A stretch of DNA of 59,328 nt from Lachnospiraceae bacterium (lineage in GTDB: Bacteria; Bacillota; Clostridia; Lachnospirales; Lachnospiraceae): positions 1 through 59,328 of the forward strand of contig JAFQMS010000015.1 of the NCBI GenBank assembly GCA_017396145.1, read 5' to 3'. Each line of letters begins with the position of its first letter. The first letter of the stretch is position 1. Position numbers and translations under genes: made by a program. Under the pieces are notes generated by a model. That model was not told where the DNA came from. It searched no databases and was given only the letters and a program-made list of their open reading frames with translations. Positions 42,981 through 51,000 of this stretch are shown one piece after another.

Positions 42981-43487
42981 ATGGCAACATCTAAAGATAC
43001 TAAGAAAGAAGCTGTTGTAGTTGAAGAAGTTAAGGTAGAAAAAGCACCAGCAAAGAAGACTGAAGCAGCTAAGAAAGAGACAGCAAAGAAGGCACCAGCA
43101 AAGAAGGCTGAAGTGGCTAAGAAAGAGACAGCAAAGAAAGCACCAGCAAAGAAGGCTGAAGTGGCTAAGAAAGAGACAGCAAAGAAAGCACCAGCAAAGA
43201 AGGCTGAAGTGGCTAAGAAAGAGACAGCAAAGAAAGCACCAGCAAAGAAGGCTGAAGTGGCTAAGAAAGAGACAACTAAGAAAGCAACTATGAAAGTTAA
43301 TATGCATGTTCAGTTCTCTGACAAGGATTACGAAGCAGAGACAATTTATGAGATGGCAGTTAATGATTATGTAGCAGCAGGTAACAAAAAGACTTCTATC
43401 AAGAACTTAGTAGCATATGTTAAAGCTGAAGATAATAAAGTATACTATGTAGTTAATGATGATTTCAGAGGAGAAGTTTGGTTATAA
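42981..43487 (+). CDS. histone H1-like Lys/Ala-repeat protein with DUF6465-type C-terminus
   Basis: 168 residues from ATG42981 (CGGAGGA 8-9 nt upstream). The N-terminal half is low-complexity, basic and repetitive: KKETAKKAPAKKAEVA units, four whole copies of a 48-bp tandem repeat plus a part. The C-terminal about 65 residues form a small conserved domain (MKVNMHVQFSDKDYEAETIYEMAVNDYVAAGN...YYVVNDDFRGEVWL) I know as DUF6465 in Lachnospiraceae. The basic tail suggests binding of DNA, RNA or polyanions in the nucleoid, by analogy with bacterial H1-like proteins; not shown. Confidence 0.78.
   Translation: MATSKDTKKEAVVVEEVKVEKAPAKKTEAAKKETAKKAPAKKAEVAKKETAKKAPAKKAEVAKKETAKKAPAKKAEVAKKETAKKAPAKKAEVAKKETTKKATMKVNMHVQFSDKDYEAETIYEMAVNDYVAAGNKKTSIKNLVAYVKAEDNKVYYVVNDDFRGEVWL
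43068..43286 (+). repeat. 48-bp tandem repeat (4.5 copies)
   Basis: Units at 43068-43115, 43116-43163, 43164-43211 and 43212-43259, then a partial unit. They differ at only one or two bases, so the array probably varies in copy number between strains. It encodes the Lys/Ala repeat. Confidence 0.9.
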
Positions 43488-43518
43488 GATTTCTTTGAGA
43501 GATTAAAGTAGAATTTAT

Positions 43519-43562
43519 CCTGATATTAATGAAGATTATTTCGTTAATATCAGGTTTTTTTT
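43519..43562 (+). terminator. terminator after the Lys/Ala-repeat gene
   Basis: CCTGATATTAA (43519-43529) pairs with TTAATATCAGG (43544-43554), then eight Ts. Confidence 0.88.
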
Positions 43563-43585
43563 CGGACTTTTGTTGGTGCAAATAG

Positions 43586-43614
43586 TGGACAATATATGCT
43601 ATTATTGATAAAAT
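43586..43614 (+). promoter_or_regulatory. promoter of the glycosyltransferase-pyr operon
   Basis: TGGACA (43586-43591), 17-bp spacer, TAAAAT (43609-43614). No PyrR-binding or attenuator sequence is evident in the leader. Confidence 0.58.
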
Positions 43615-43676
43615 ATAAGAGGTTTGTATATGAAAGGTTACCATAGTACAAATTGATTAGGAATGGAGACAGGGAT

Positions 43677-44648
43677 ATGAGAGATAATAAGAAACTGTAT
43701 TTAGTAATACCTTGTTACAATGAAGAGGAAATGCTTGGAATTACTAACGAAAAGTTACTAGAAAAGATGAAATCTCTGATAGAGCAAAAACTAATAAGTA
43801 ACGATAGCAGAATTGTCTATGTGAATGATGGTTCAAAGGATAAAACATGGGAGATTATTTCAGGCTTTGCTAAGGAATATGAACTAGTACAGGGAATAAG
43901 TCTGTCGCGAAATAAAGGACATCAAAATGCTTTACTAGCCGGACTTTATACAGTAAGTGATTACTGTGATATTACAATATCTATGGATGCAGATTTGCAA
44001 GATGATATTAATGCCATAGATGAGATGGTTAAAAAGTATCATGAGGGTAATGAAGTAGTTTATGGTGTGAGAAGTTCAAGAAAAAAAGATACGTTTTTTA
44101 AAAGAACCACAGCTCAGGGTTTTTACAAAATAATGAAGATGCTAGGCGTGGACATTGTCTACAACCATGCAGATTTCAGACTTATGAGTAAAAGAGTGGT
44201 AAAGGAACTTATGAATTTTAGGGAGTACAATGTATTCCTTCGTGGAATGGTTCCATTGGTAGGATTTAAGAATGATATAGTATATTATGAGCGCAATGAA
44301 AGAATTGCTGGAGAATCAAAATATCCTCTTAAGAAGATGCTTTCATTTGCCCTTGATGGAATAACCTCTTTTAGTGTAAAGCCAATTAGAATGGTTATGG
44401 CACTAGGTGTAATTATTTTTACTCTAAGCATTGCCATGCTTATATATTCGTTGATTTCACATTTCCTAGGTAATACAGTGCTTGGATGGTCCTCACTTAT
44501 TGTGTCAATATGGGCAATTGGCGGCCTTGAGCTTCTGGCAATTGGTATTGTGGGAGAATATATAGGTAAGATGTATATGGAGACCAAGGCAAGACCTAAA
44601 TTTATAGTAGAAACTTATTTAAAGGATGATGAAGATGATAATAATTAA
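43677..44648 (+). CDS. polyprenyl-phosphate glycosyltransferase (GtrB/DPM1-like GT2)
   Basis: 323 residues. A GT2 domain (1-215: LVIPCYNEEEM, YVNDGSKDKT, SRNKGHQNALLAG, MDADLQDD, YGVRSSRKKDTFFKR) with two C-terminal membrane helices (about 230-290), the layout of enzymes that load glucose or another sugar onto undecaprenyl phosphate. The lipid-linked sugar would serve decoration of wall polymers. A GGAGACAGG segment precedes ATG43677. Its stop overlaps the pyrC start by 14 nt, an unusual coupling of envelope and pyrimidine genes. Confidence 0.9.
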   Translation: MRDNKKLYLVIPCYNEEEMLGITNEKLLEKMKSLIEQKLISNDSRIVYVNDGSKDKTWEIISGFAKEYELVQGISLSRNKGHQNALLAGLYTVSDYCDITISMDADLQDDINAIDEMVKKYHEGNEVVYGVRSSRKKDTFFKRTTAQGFYKIMKMLGVDIVYNHADFRLMSKRVVKELMNFREYNVFLRGMVPLVGFKNDIVYYERNERIAGESKYPLKKMLSFALDGITSFSVKPIRMVMALGVIIFTLSIAMLIYSLISHFLGNTVLGWSSLIVSIWAIGGLELLAIGIVGEYIGKMYMETKARPKFIVETYLKDDEDDNN

Positions 44649-45930
44649 AAATGGTCATGTAGTTGACCCAAAGAATAAGATTGATGAAGTGTGCACTGTT
44701 GTGATTAAAGATGGTGTAATTGAAAGTATTATTAAAGGCAATAAGGCATTAGAAGATGTTGTAAACAATGTAGCAGATTATGAGATTATTGATGCAACAG
44801 ATAAATACATTTTCCCAGGATTTATTGACCTTCATGTGCATCTTAGAGAACCTGGCTTTGAGCATAAGGAGACCATTAAGACAGGCTCTATGGCAGCGGC
44901 AAAAGGTGGATTTACAACTATTTGTCCTATGCCTAACACAAAGCCTGCCACTGACAGTCCACAGATGGTTAAATGGATTATGGATAAGGCAAAGGAAGTG
45001 TCGCCGGTTAACATTGTACCTGTAGGTGCTGTGACTTTAGGACAGGAAGGAACTACAGTAACAGATATTGAAGGTATGGTTAAGGAAGGTGCACTGGCAA
45101 TAAGCGAAGATGGTAAGTCAGTTATGGACAGCGCAGTGTATGCTAAGGCTATGAAGGAAGCTGCAAGGCTTGGAATCGTTGTACTTGCTCATTGTGAAGA
45201 TAAGAATCTTGTCAGAGGCGGAGTTGCTAATGCAGGTGCATTTGCTGATAAAATAGGTGTAAATGGAATCACTAATCAGGTAGAAGATATAATTGTTGCA
45301 AGAGATATTTTACTCGCTAAGGAGACAGGGGCTAAGTTGCATCTTTGCCATTGCTCAACTAAGGATTCAGTTAAGATGGTTGAACTGGCTAAGAAAGAGG
45401 GACTTTTTGTAACAGCAGAGGTTTGTCCACATCATTTTACCCTTACAACAGAGGATATTCCTTGTGATGATGCTAATTACAAGATGAATCCGCCACTTAG
45501 AGAAAGGGAAGATGTGGATGCACTTAAAGAAGGTCTTTATAGTGGCGTGATGGGATGTATTTCTACAGACCATGCACCACACAGTGCTGAGGAAAAGGCT
45601 TTAGGTTTTGCTAAAGCACCGTTTGGAATAACAGGACTTGAGACAGCATTTGCCCTGTCATATACAGAACTAGTTAAAAAGGGTAAATTAAGTCTTTTAG
45701 ATTTGGCGGACAGAATGAGTCTTACCCCTGCAAAGGTTCTTGGAATTGACAAGGGACATTTATCAAAGGGAGCAGTAGCAGACCTTGTTATATGTGATAT
45801 TGATACAGAGTATGCTATTAATAGTGAAGAGTTTGTGTCGATGGGTAAGAATACGCCATTTAATAATTATAAAGTTTATGGTACAATAGAAAAGACCTTA
45901 GTTTCTGGTAAGGTTGTATATGATAGATAA
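44635..45930 (+). CDS. pyrC: dihydroorotase
   Basis: 431 residues, type I (long) dihydroorotase that closes carbamoyl-aspartate to dihydroorotate in UMP synthesis. The metal site is seen in DLHVHLREPGFEHKET (HxH), HCEDKN, CHCSTKD and the DHAPHS motif with the catalytic Asp; KAPFGITGLETAF is typical. Starts at ATG44635 with AAGGATGATGAAG upstream (two more in-frame ATGs precede). First gene of pyrC-F-K-D. Confidence 0.96.
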   Translation: MIIIKNGHVVDPKNKIDEVCTVVIKDGVIESIIKGNKALEDVVNNVADYEIIDATDKYIFPGFIDLHVHLREPGFEHKETIKTGSMAAAKGGFTTICPMPNTKPATDSPQMVKWIMDKAKEVSPVNIVPVGAVTLGQEGTTVTDIEGMVKEGALAISEDGKSVMDSAVYAKAMKEAARLGIVVLAHCEDKNLVRGGVANAGAFADKIGVNGITNQVEDIIVARDILLAKETGAKLHLCHCSTKDSVKMVELAKKEGLFVTAEVCPHHFTLTTEDIPCDDANYKMNPPLREREDVDALKEGLYSGVMGCISTDHAPHSAEEKALGFAKAPFGITGLETAFALSYTELVKKGKLSLLDLADRMSLTPAKVLGIDKGHLSKGAVADLVICDIDTEYAINSEEFVSMGKNTPFNNYKVYGTIEKTLVSGKVVYDR

Positions 45931-45987
45931 TAATACTATAAGGGTAATGAATTTGCGATAATATTATTGATGATAAAGGAGAAAACT

Positions 45988-46911
45988 ATGATTAACAAAC
46001 TTGTTAAAGAGATTAAAGCAAAAAATGCACCTATTGTTGTGGGACTTGATCCAATGCTTTCGTATGTTCCAAAGCACATTTTAGATGCTAAGATTAAGGA
46101 ATATGGTGAGAATTTACAGGCAGCAGGAGAGGCTATTTGGCAGTATAACAAAGAGATTGTTGATGCAACATATGATTTAATTCCTGCGGTTAAGCCACAG
46201 ATTGCTATGTACGAGCAGTTTGGTATCGAAGGTCTTATCGCTTTTAAGAAGACAGTTGATTACTGTAAGGAAAAAGGACTTGTAGTAATTGGTGATATTA
46301 AAAGAGGTGACATTGGTTCTACATCAGCTGCATATGCTAATGGACATGTTGGTAAGGTTACAGTAGGTAATACAGTATGCAGAGGCTTTGAAGAAGATTT
46401 CGTAACAGTTAATCCTTATCTTGGTACAGACGGTGTTAAGCCTTTCGTAGATGTATGTAAGGAAGAAGGCAAAGGTATATTTGTACTTGTTAAGACTTCT
46501 AATCCTTCAAGTGGTGAGTTCCAGGACAGGTTAGTTGATGGACGTCCACTTTATGAATTAGTTGGTGAAAAGGTTGCTCAGTGGGGTGAAGACCATATGG
46601 GTGATGAATATAGTTATGTTGGTGCAGTTGTTGGTGCAACTTATCCTAAGATGGGCGAGATTCTTCGTAAGATTATGCCTAAGACATACATCCTTGTTCC
46701 GGGATATGGTGCACAAGGTGGTAAGGCTTCTGACCTTGCTCCATACTTTAATGAGGATGGACTTGGAGCAATTGTTAACTCATCTAGAGGTATCATTGCA
46801 GCATATAAGCAGGAAAAATATGCACAGTATGGTGAAGCAAATCACGCTGACGCAGCAAGAGCAGCTGTAGAAGATATGATTGCTGATATTAATGGTGCAC
46901 TTGGAAAATAA
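45988..46911 (+). CDS. pyrF: orotidine 5'-phosphate decarboxylase (type 2)
   Basis: 307 residues, the longer type 2 form. It catalyses OMP to UMP. The substrate and catalytic motif is IGDIKRGDIGSTSAAYA (the family's D-x-K-R-x-D-I charged network), the N-terminus has VGLDPMLSYVP, and the phosphate-binding loop lies in VPGYGAQGGKASD with NSSRGI. ATG45988 follows AAAGGAG by 6-7 nt. Second gene of the pyr set; 76 nt separate it from pyrK-side leader DNA that holds a weak stem (46930-46956) without a T-run. Confidence 0.96.
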   Translation: MINKLVKEIKAKNAPIVVGLDPMLSYVPKHILDAKIKEYGENLQAAGEAIWQYNKEIVDATYDLIPAVKPQIAMYEQFGIEGLIAFKKTVDYCKEKGLVVIGDIKRGDIGSTSAAYANGHVGKVTVGNTVCRGFEEDFVTVNPYLGTDGVKPFVDVCKEEGKGIFVLVKTSNPSSGEFQDRLVDGRPLYELVGEKVAQWGEDHMGDEYSYVGAVVGATYPKMGEILRKIMPKTYILVPGYGAQGGKASDLAPYFNEDGLGAIVNSSRGIIAAYKQEKYAQYGEANHADAARAAVEDMIADINGALGK

Positions 46912-46999
46912 AATCCGTTGAATTCTGATTAGAAGGTAGTGGTGTAAAAGCCACTACTGTCTTAGAATATAGGATAAAAAATACGAATTGGAGATTAAT

Positions 47000-47770
47000 A
47001 TGTCACAGATTAATAAACAAAGCTGTAAGATTCTAAAAAAAGAAATCTTAGGCACAGATATAATTAGCTTAGTAATAGGTTGTCCTGATATAGCTACTAA
47101 TGCAAAGGCTGGACAGTTTGTTAATGTATATTGTAAGGACTCTGCAAAGCTTCTTCCAAGACCTATAAGTCTTTGTGGAATAGACAAGGCAAATGGATGT
47201 ATTAGAATAGTATTTCGTGTTGTAGGCGAAGGTACTAAGGAAATGTCAGGCTACAGCGTAGGAGATGACATAGAGATTATGGGACCTTTAGGAAATGGTT
47301 TCCCTATTCTTAATGACAAGAAGGCTATTATTATTGGTGGTGGAATAGGTATCCCACCAATGCTTGGACTTGCCAGAGAATTAGAGTGTGAGAAGAATAT
47401 AGTACTTGGCTATAGAGATGAATTATTCCTTAATGACGAATTTAGAGGTCTTGGTAATGTGTATATTTCTACAGAGGATGGAAGTTGTGGAACCAAAGGA
47501 AATGTAATTGATGCCATTAAGGCTAATGCTGTAGAGGGTGATGTTATATTTGCCTGCGGCCCTACACCTATGCTTAGAGGTATTAAGGAGTATGCTTTGG
47601 CTAACAACATTACAGCATATATTTCTTTAGAAGAGAGAATGGCTTGTGGAATTGGTGCATGTCTTGCATGTGTATGCAAATCTAAGGAAAAAGACCACCA
47701 CACTAATGTTAATAACAAGAGAATCTGTAAGGATGGTCCTGTATTTGAAGCAACGGAGGTGGAAATTTAA
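47000..47770 (+). CDS. pyrK: dihydroorotate dehydrogenase electron-transfer subunit
   Basis: 256 residues. A ferredoxin-reductase-like FAD/NAD flavoprotein that passes electrons from dihydroorotate dehydrogenase B to NAD+. FAD-binding RPISLCGID, NAD-binding GGGIGIPPMLGLAREL, and a [2Fe-2S] cysteine cluster in MACGIGACLACVCKSK. The start is at ATG47000 after GGAG; the upstream TTG46988 overlaps that site. Its stop overlaps pyrD. Confidence 0.95.
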   Translation: MSQINKQSCKILKKEILGTDIISLVIGCPDIATNAKAGQFVNVYCKDSAKLLPRPISLCGIDKANGCIRIVFRVVGEGTKEMSGYSVGDDIEIMGPLGNGFPILNDKKAIIIGGGIGIPPMLGLARELECEKNIVLGYRDELFLNDEFRGLGNVYISTEDGSCGTKGNVIDAIKANAVEGDVIFACGPTPMLRGIKEYALANNITAYISLEERMACGIGACLACVCKSKEKDHHTNVNNKRICKDGPVFEATEVEI

Positions 47771-48687
47771 TGAGTACATTTATTCCGGATATGAGTGTAA
47801 ATATTGCAGGCGTTGTAATGAACAATCCTGTAACAACAGCTTCAGGAACTTTTGGTTCAGGAGCAGAATATAGTGATTTATTTGATTTAAGTAAATTAGG
47901 AGCAGTTACAACTAAGGGTGTGGCTAATATTCCATGGCAGGGTAACAATACTCCAAGAATTGCAGAGACTTATGGTGGAATGATTAATGCAGTAGGTCTT
48001 CAAAATCCTGGTATTGATGTGTTTGTAGAAAGAGATATTCCATTTCTTAAGAAATACGACACTAAGATTATCGTTAACGTGTGTGGTAAATCTGAATCTG
48101 ATTACGTTGAGGTGGTTGAGCGTCTTGCAGACCAGCCGGTAGATTTACTTGAAATTAATATTTCATGCCCTAATGTAAAGGAAGGTGGAATTGCTTTTGG
48201 TCAGGATCCTAAGGCAGTAGAGCGAATTACAGCTGCTTGTAAGGCTAAGGCAAAACAGCCAATTATTATGAAACTTAGTCCTAATGTAACTGATATAACT
48301 GTTATGGCTAAGGCAGCGGTTGCAGGTGGAGCAGATGCACTTTCTTTAATTAATACATTAACAGGAATGAAGATTGATGTAGACAGAAGAAAATTCGTCC
48401 TTGCTAATAAGACAGGCGGACTTTCTGGCCCTGCAATTAAGCCTGTGGCAGTAAGAATGGTATATCAGGTGGCTAATGCAGTGGATGTGCCAATCATTGG
48501 TATGGGCGGTATTGCCAATGCATATGATGCCTTAGAGTTTATTATGGCAGGTGCAACAGCAGTGTCTGTTGGTACAGCTACATTTAACAATCCATTTGCA
48601 ACAGTTGAGGTTGTTGATGGAATTAGAGAGTTTATGATTAAGAATAACATTAAGAGTCTTGAGGAGATTCGCGGATGTGTGAAGTAA
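47770..48687 (+). CDS. pyrD: dihydroorotate dehydrogenase catalytic subunit (class 1B)
   Basis: 305 residues. A TIM-barrel FMN enzyme oxidising dihydroorotate to orotate, NAD-dependent together with PyrK. TTASGTFGSGAEY, KGVANIPWQGN, the active-site loop LLEINISCPNVKEGG with the class 1B catalytic Cys, GLSGPAIKPVAVRMV, and IGMGGIANAYDALEFIMAGA for FMN phosphate. ATG overlaps the pyrK stop (taATG), so expression is coupled. Last pyr gene; terminator follows. Confidence 0.97.
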   Translation: MSTFIPDMSVNIAGVVMNNPVTTASGTFGSGAEYSDLFDLSKLGAVTTKGVANIPWQGNNTPRIAETYGGMINAVGLQNPGIDVFVERDIPFLKKYDTKIIVNVCGKSESDYVEVVERLADQPVDLLEINISCPNVKEGGIAFGQDPKAVERITAACKAKAKQPIIMKLSPNVTDITVMAKAAVAGGADALSLINTLTGMKIDVDRRKFVLANKTGGLSGPAIKPVAVRMVYQVANAVDVPIIGMGGIANAYDALEFIMAGATAVSVGTATFNNPFATVEVVDGIREFMIKNNIKSLEEIRGCVK

Positions 48688-48718
48688 AGTGACTTGATGG
48701 TCTATAGAAGAACTTATA

Positions 48719-48760
48719 ACATATGGAACTACTTTTTGATGAAGGTGGTTCTATATGTTA
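48719..48760 (+). terminator. pyr operon terminator
   Basis: ACATATGGAACTAC (48719-48732) pairs with GTGGTTCTATATGT (48745-48758), with two mismatches, followed by TATCTTTTTA. Confidence 0.7.
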
Positions 48761-48762
48761 TC

Positions 48763-48902
48763 TTTTTATTGCATAGGAAAGTCCTCAAAACTTTCCTATG
48801 CAATAAAAAGAAGCTCCGCTAAGGATGCGCACCTCGCGGTAAGTAAGTTAATTGCTACGCAATACCGCGAGGGCGCAAAGAATCTCGCAAGCGAGATTCT
48901 TT
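48763..48902. repeat. cluster of three perfect or near-perfect hairpins
   Basis: Hairpin 1: a 20-bp perfect stem, 48763-48782 with 48790-48809. Hairpin 2: CCTCGCGGTA (48832-48841) with TACCGCGAGG (48863-48872), extended by CGC/GCG. Hairpin 3: AAAGAATCTCGC (48877-48888) with GCGAGATTCTTT (48891-48902). GC-richer than the surroundings, probably a dispersed repeat; no gene. The rest of the 48688-48994 gap holds nothing else I can support. Confidence 0.75.
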
Positions 48903-48994
48903 GTTCTACATAGTTATTATTAGGTTTAAGAAATTTATGTCAAACAACCATGCTTGGAAAGTGGTAGTATGGTAATGGAAAGGGACGTCGATAT

Positions 48995-49702
48995 ATGAAA
49001 AGAAAATTGTTGATTGTGCTGATGATGATTTGTGTATTTAGTGTTGGTTGTGGTAGCAAAGATAAAGTGGCTGAAACAAAAAGTGCCAAACCAAAAGAGA
49101 CAACTAGTGAGTTAGAAGAAAATAAAGATATTCAATTAACACCTAAAACATATTTATTTAATGAAAATAATCTGAATTATAAGATAACCTATCCCCAGTT
49201 AGAAGAAAACAGGTATGAGATTAATGAGAAAATTACAGAATTTGCCATGAAAACTGTAAAGGAACTTGGATACGAAGTGCCTTTATATAATAAAGAATAT
49301 GAGTTTTACGAAGAACGAACAATAGAAGAGAATTATAAGATTATGTTGCAAAGCAAGGATATTTTAAGTGTTGTAATTACAGGTTATTATAATATTAAGG
49401 GCACTGCACATCCTTCTCACACTGCAAGAACTTTAAATATTGATTTGAATACTGGAAAAGAGATTAACATTTCTGAGCGATATAATATAAATGAAGGGTT
49501 TATAGATAAGATGTTACAAAGTGCTAAAGAACAGGTGGATATTGATATTTATGAGTATATAAAAGAAATGAGTAATGAGAATATATTGGAATACTGTAAA
49601 ACTACAGACACAATGTTTTTGATGGAAGATGGTGTTGGGATATATTATGAAACAATATATGCATTGGGTGGATTTGTAGAGATAGAAATAGAATTATCTT
49701 AG
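48995..49702 (+). CDS. putative lipoprotein with DUF4163/DUF3298-like domains
   Basis: 235 residues. Lipobox FSVGC with the Cys near residue 19, then a polar spacer. The mature domain reads LNYKITYPQLEENRYEINEKITEF, SVVITGYYNIKGTAHPSHTARTLNIDLNTGKEINISERY..., a pattern of DUF4163 plus DUF3298 (RsiV-like, peptidoglycan deacetylase-associated) proteins. RsiV homologues bind lysozyme as anti-sigma factors, but no sigma factor is next to it here and no transmembrane anchor is present. AAAGGGA upstream. Confidence 0.75.
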   Translation: MKRKLLIVLMMICVFSVGCGSKDKVAETKSAKPKETTSELEENKDIQLTPKTYLFNENNLNYKITYPQLEENRYEINEKITEFAMKTVKELGYEVPLYNKEYEFYEERTIEENYKIMLQSKDILSVVITGYYNIKGTAHPSHTARTLNIDLNTGKEINISERYNINEGFIDKMLQSAKEQVDIDIYEYIKEMSNENILEYCKTTDTMFLMEDGVGIYYETIYALGGFVEIEIELS

Positions 49703-49727
49703 TGGTAATATTGGAATGGAGATTAAT

Positions 49728-50444
49728 ATGAAATATAAAAAAATAGTTAAAGGAATATTCAAAGAACGCCCCAATCGCTTCATAGCCCATGTGGAGATTG
49801 ATGGAAAGTTAGAAATTGTTCATGTTAAGAATACAGGAAGATGCAAAGAGATTCTAAAGCCTGGTGTAACTGTGTATTTAGAAGAAAGTGATAATCCAAA
49901 GCGAAAGACCAAGTATGATTTGGTGGCAGCGGTTAAGGAAGAGCTTCCTTGTGATAATAAGATTATTAATATTGACTCTCAGGTTCCTAATCAGGTTGCA
50001 GATGAATGGCTTAAGAAGGGAAATGTTTTCTCTGAAAATGCAGTTATAAAAAGGGAAGTAACCTATGGTGATTCAAGGTTTGATTTTTATATTGAAGATG
50101 GAGAGCGAAAAGCTTTTCTTGAAGTTAAAGGTGTTACATTAGAACATGATGGAAGGGCAAGTTTTCCTGATGCACCAACACTTAGAGGGGTAAAGCATAT
50201 TAATGAACTTATAAAATGTATGGAAGAGGGATATGAGGCATATATTCTTTTTGTTATTCAGATGAAGGGAATTAAAAGTTTTTCTCCTAATGATGAAACT
50301 CATTCGGAATTTGGCGGGGCACTTCGAAGTGCTGTTAAGGCAGGAGTGAAGGTTGTTGCTATGGACTGTGAGGTAAGGGAGAATGGGCTAGAGATTAGGG
50401 ATGAGGTGGAAGTAAGATTACATGGAAGAGGTGACAAGGAATGA
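49728..50444 (+). CDS. sfsA: SfsA family nuclease-like protein
   Basis: 238 residues. PD-(D/E)XK-type fold protein annotated as DNA/RNA nuclease or sugar-fermentation stimulation protein. Motifs: FIAHVEIDGKLEIVHVKNTGRCKE, the catalytic core DSRFDFYIEDGERKAFLEVKGVTLEHDG (D...ExK), and DAPTLRGVKHI. Start ATG49728, GGAG 7 nt before, upstream ATG49716 overlaps that site. Coupled by 4 nt to the next gene. Confidence 0.92.
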   Translation: MKYKKIVKGIFKERPNRFIAHVEIDGKLEIVHVKNTGRCKEILKPGVTVYLEESDNPKRKTKYDLVAAVKEELPCDNKIINIDSQVPNQVADEWLKKGNVFSENAVIKREVTYGDSRFDFYIEDGERKAFLEVKGVTLEHDGRASFPDAPTLRGVKHINELIKCMEEGYEAYILFVIQMKGIKSFSPNDETHSEFGGALRSAVKAGVKVVAMDCEVRENGLEIRDEVEVRLHGRGDKE

Positions 50445-50944
50445 TGACAGAAGAAGAATTTATTAAATGGGCTGAGAAAGAAGAGAAAAAGGGTGTAGTA
50501 AAGGCTAATGTATCTTATGAAGAAGCCTTGCAGATAGAGGAAAAAGAAAGGTTGAAAATCTACGAAGACAGTTATCTTTCGCTTTTCGAACCAGAGAACA
50601 GAGGAGTAATAAGAGTAGAGGATATTAAGATAGACTTGAACAAACTCTATGACTTTATGGATGATTCAGACGAAGGCAATGAATATTACATTTTTGCAAA
50701 ATCTGCTTATATTAGGGACCATGGGGAAGAGACTGGGATTAAACTCACTAAGATATATAAGTATATGACTAGATTAGGTGAGATTATAAGAAAGCGATAT
50801 GAAAGTGGGGAAATAAGATTATTATTTGATAAAATGGAAAATGGAGAATGTATAATGGTTAATGATGTATACTCTTTGATACTTCAAAAAATAAGTTTTA
50901 TGAATGCTGATTTGATTAATGGAAGATTAGAAAGTAAAAAATAA
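50441..50944 (+). CDS. hypothetical helical protein downstream of sfsA
   Basis: 167 residues, acidic, strongly helical, no membrane span or known motif. MTEEEFIKWAEKEEKKGVVKAN, LKIYEDSYLSLFEPENRG, YKYMTRLGEIIRKRYESGEIRLLFDKMENGE. It begins four bases before the sfsA stop ends (ATGA overlap), with GAGGTGACAAGGA upstream, so it is translated with sfsA. I know of no function. Confidence 0.65.
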   Translation: MMTEEEFIKWAEKEEKKGVVKANVSYEEALQIEEKERLKIYEDSYLSLFEPENRGVIRVEDIKIDLNKLYDFMDDSDEGNEYYIFAKSAYIRDHGEETGIKLTKIYKYMTRLGEIIRKRYESGEIRLLFDKMENGECIMVNDVYSLILQKISFMNADLINGRLESKK

Positions 50945-50987
50945 GCAGTTGCCTTAGTATAAAAACTAAGGCAACTGCTTATTTTTA
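50940..50987. terminator. bidirectional terminator between convergent genes
   Basis: A 19-bp perfect stem (50940-50958 with 50965-50983), loop ATAAAA, then TTTTAA. It starts within the upstream gene's stop codon. Confidence 0.9.
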
Positions 50988-51000
50988 ATATGGGTAAATT

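Noticed and set aside
42915..43307. Cys-rich antisense ORF (CLFLSHFSLLCWC repeats)
   Set aside because: Reverse complement of the Lys/Ala 48-bp repeat, no SD, low-complexity artefact.
43615..43676. PyrR or other attenuator before the pyr operon
   Set aside because: The leader is about 55 nt without a terminator or antiterminator pair.
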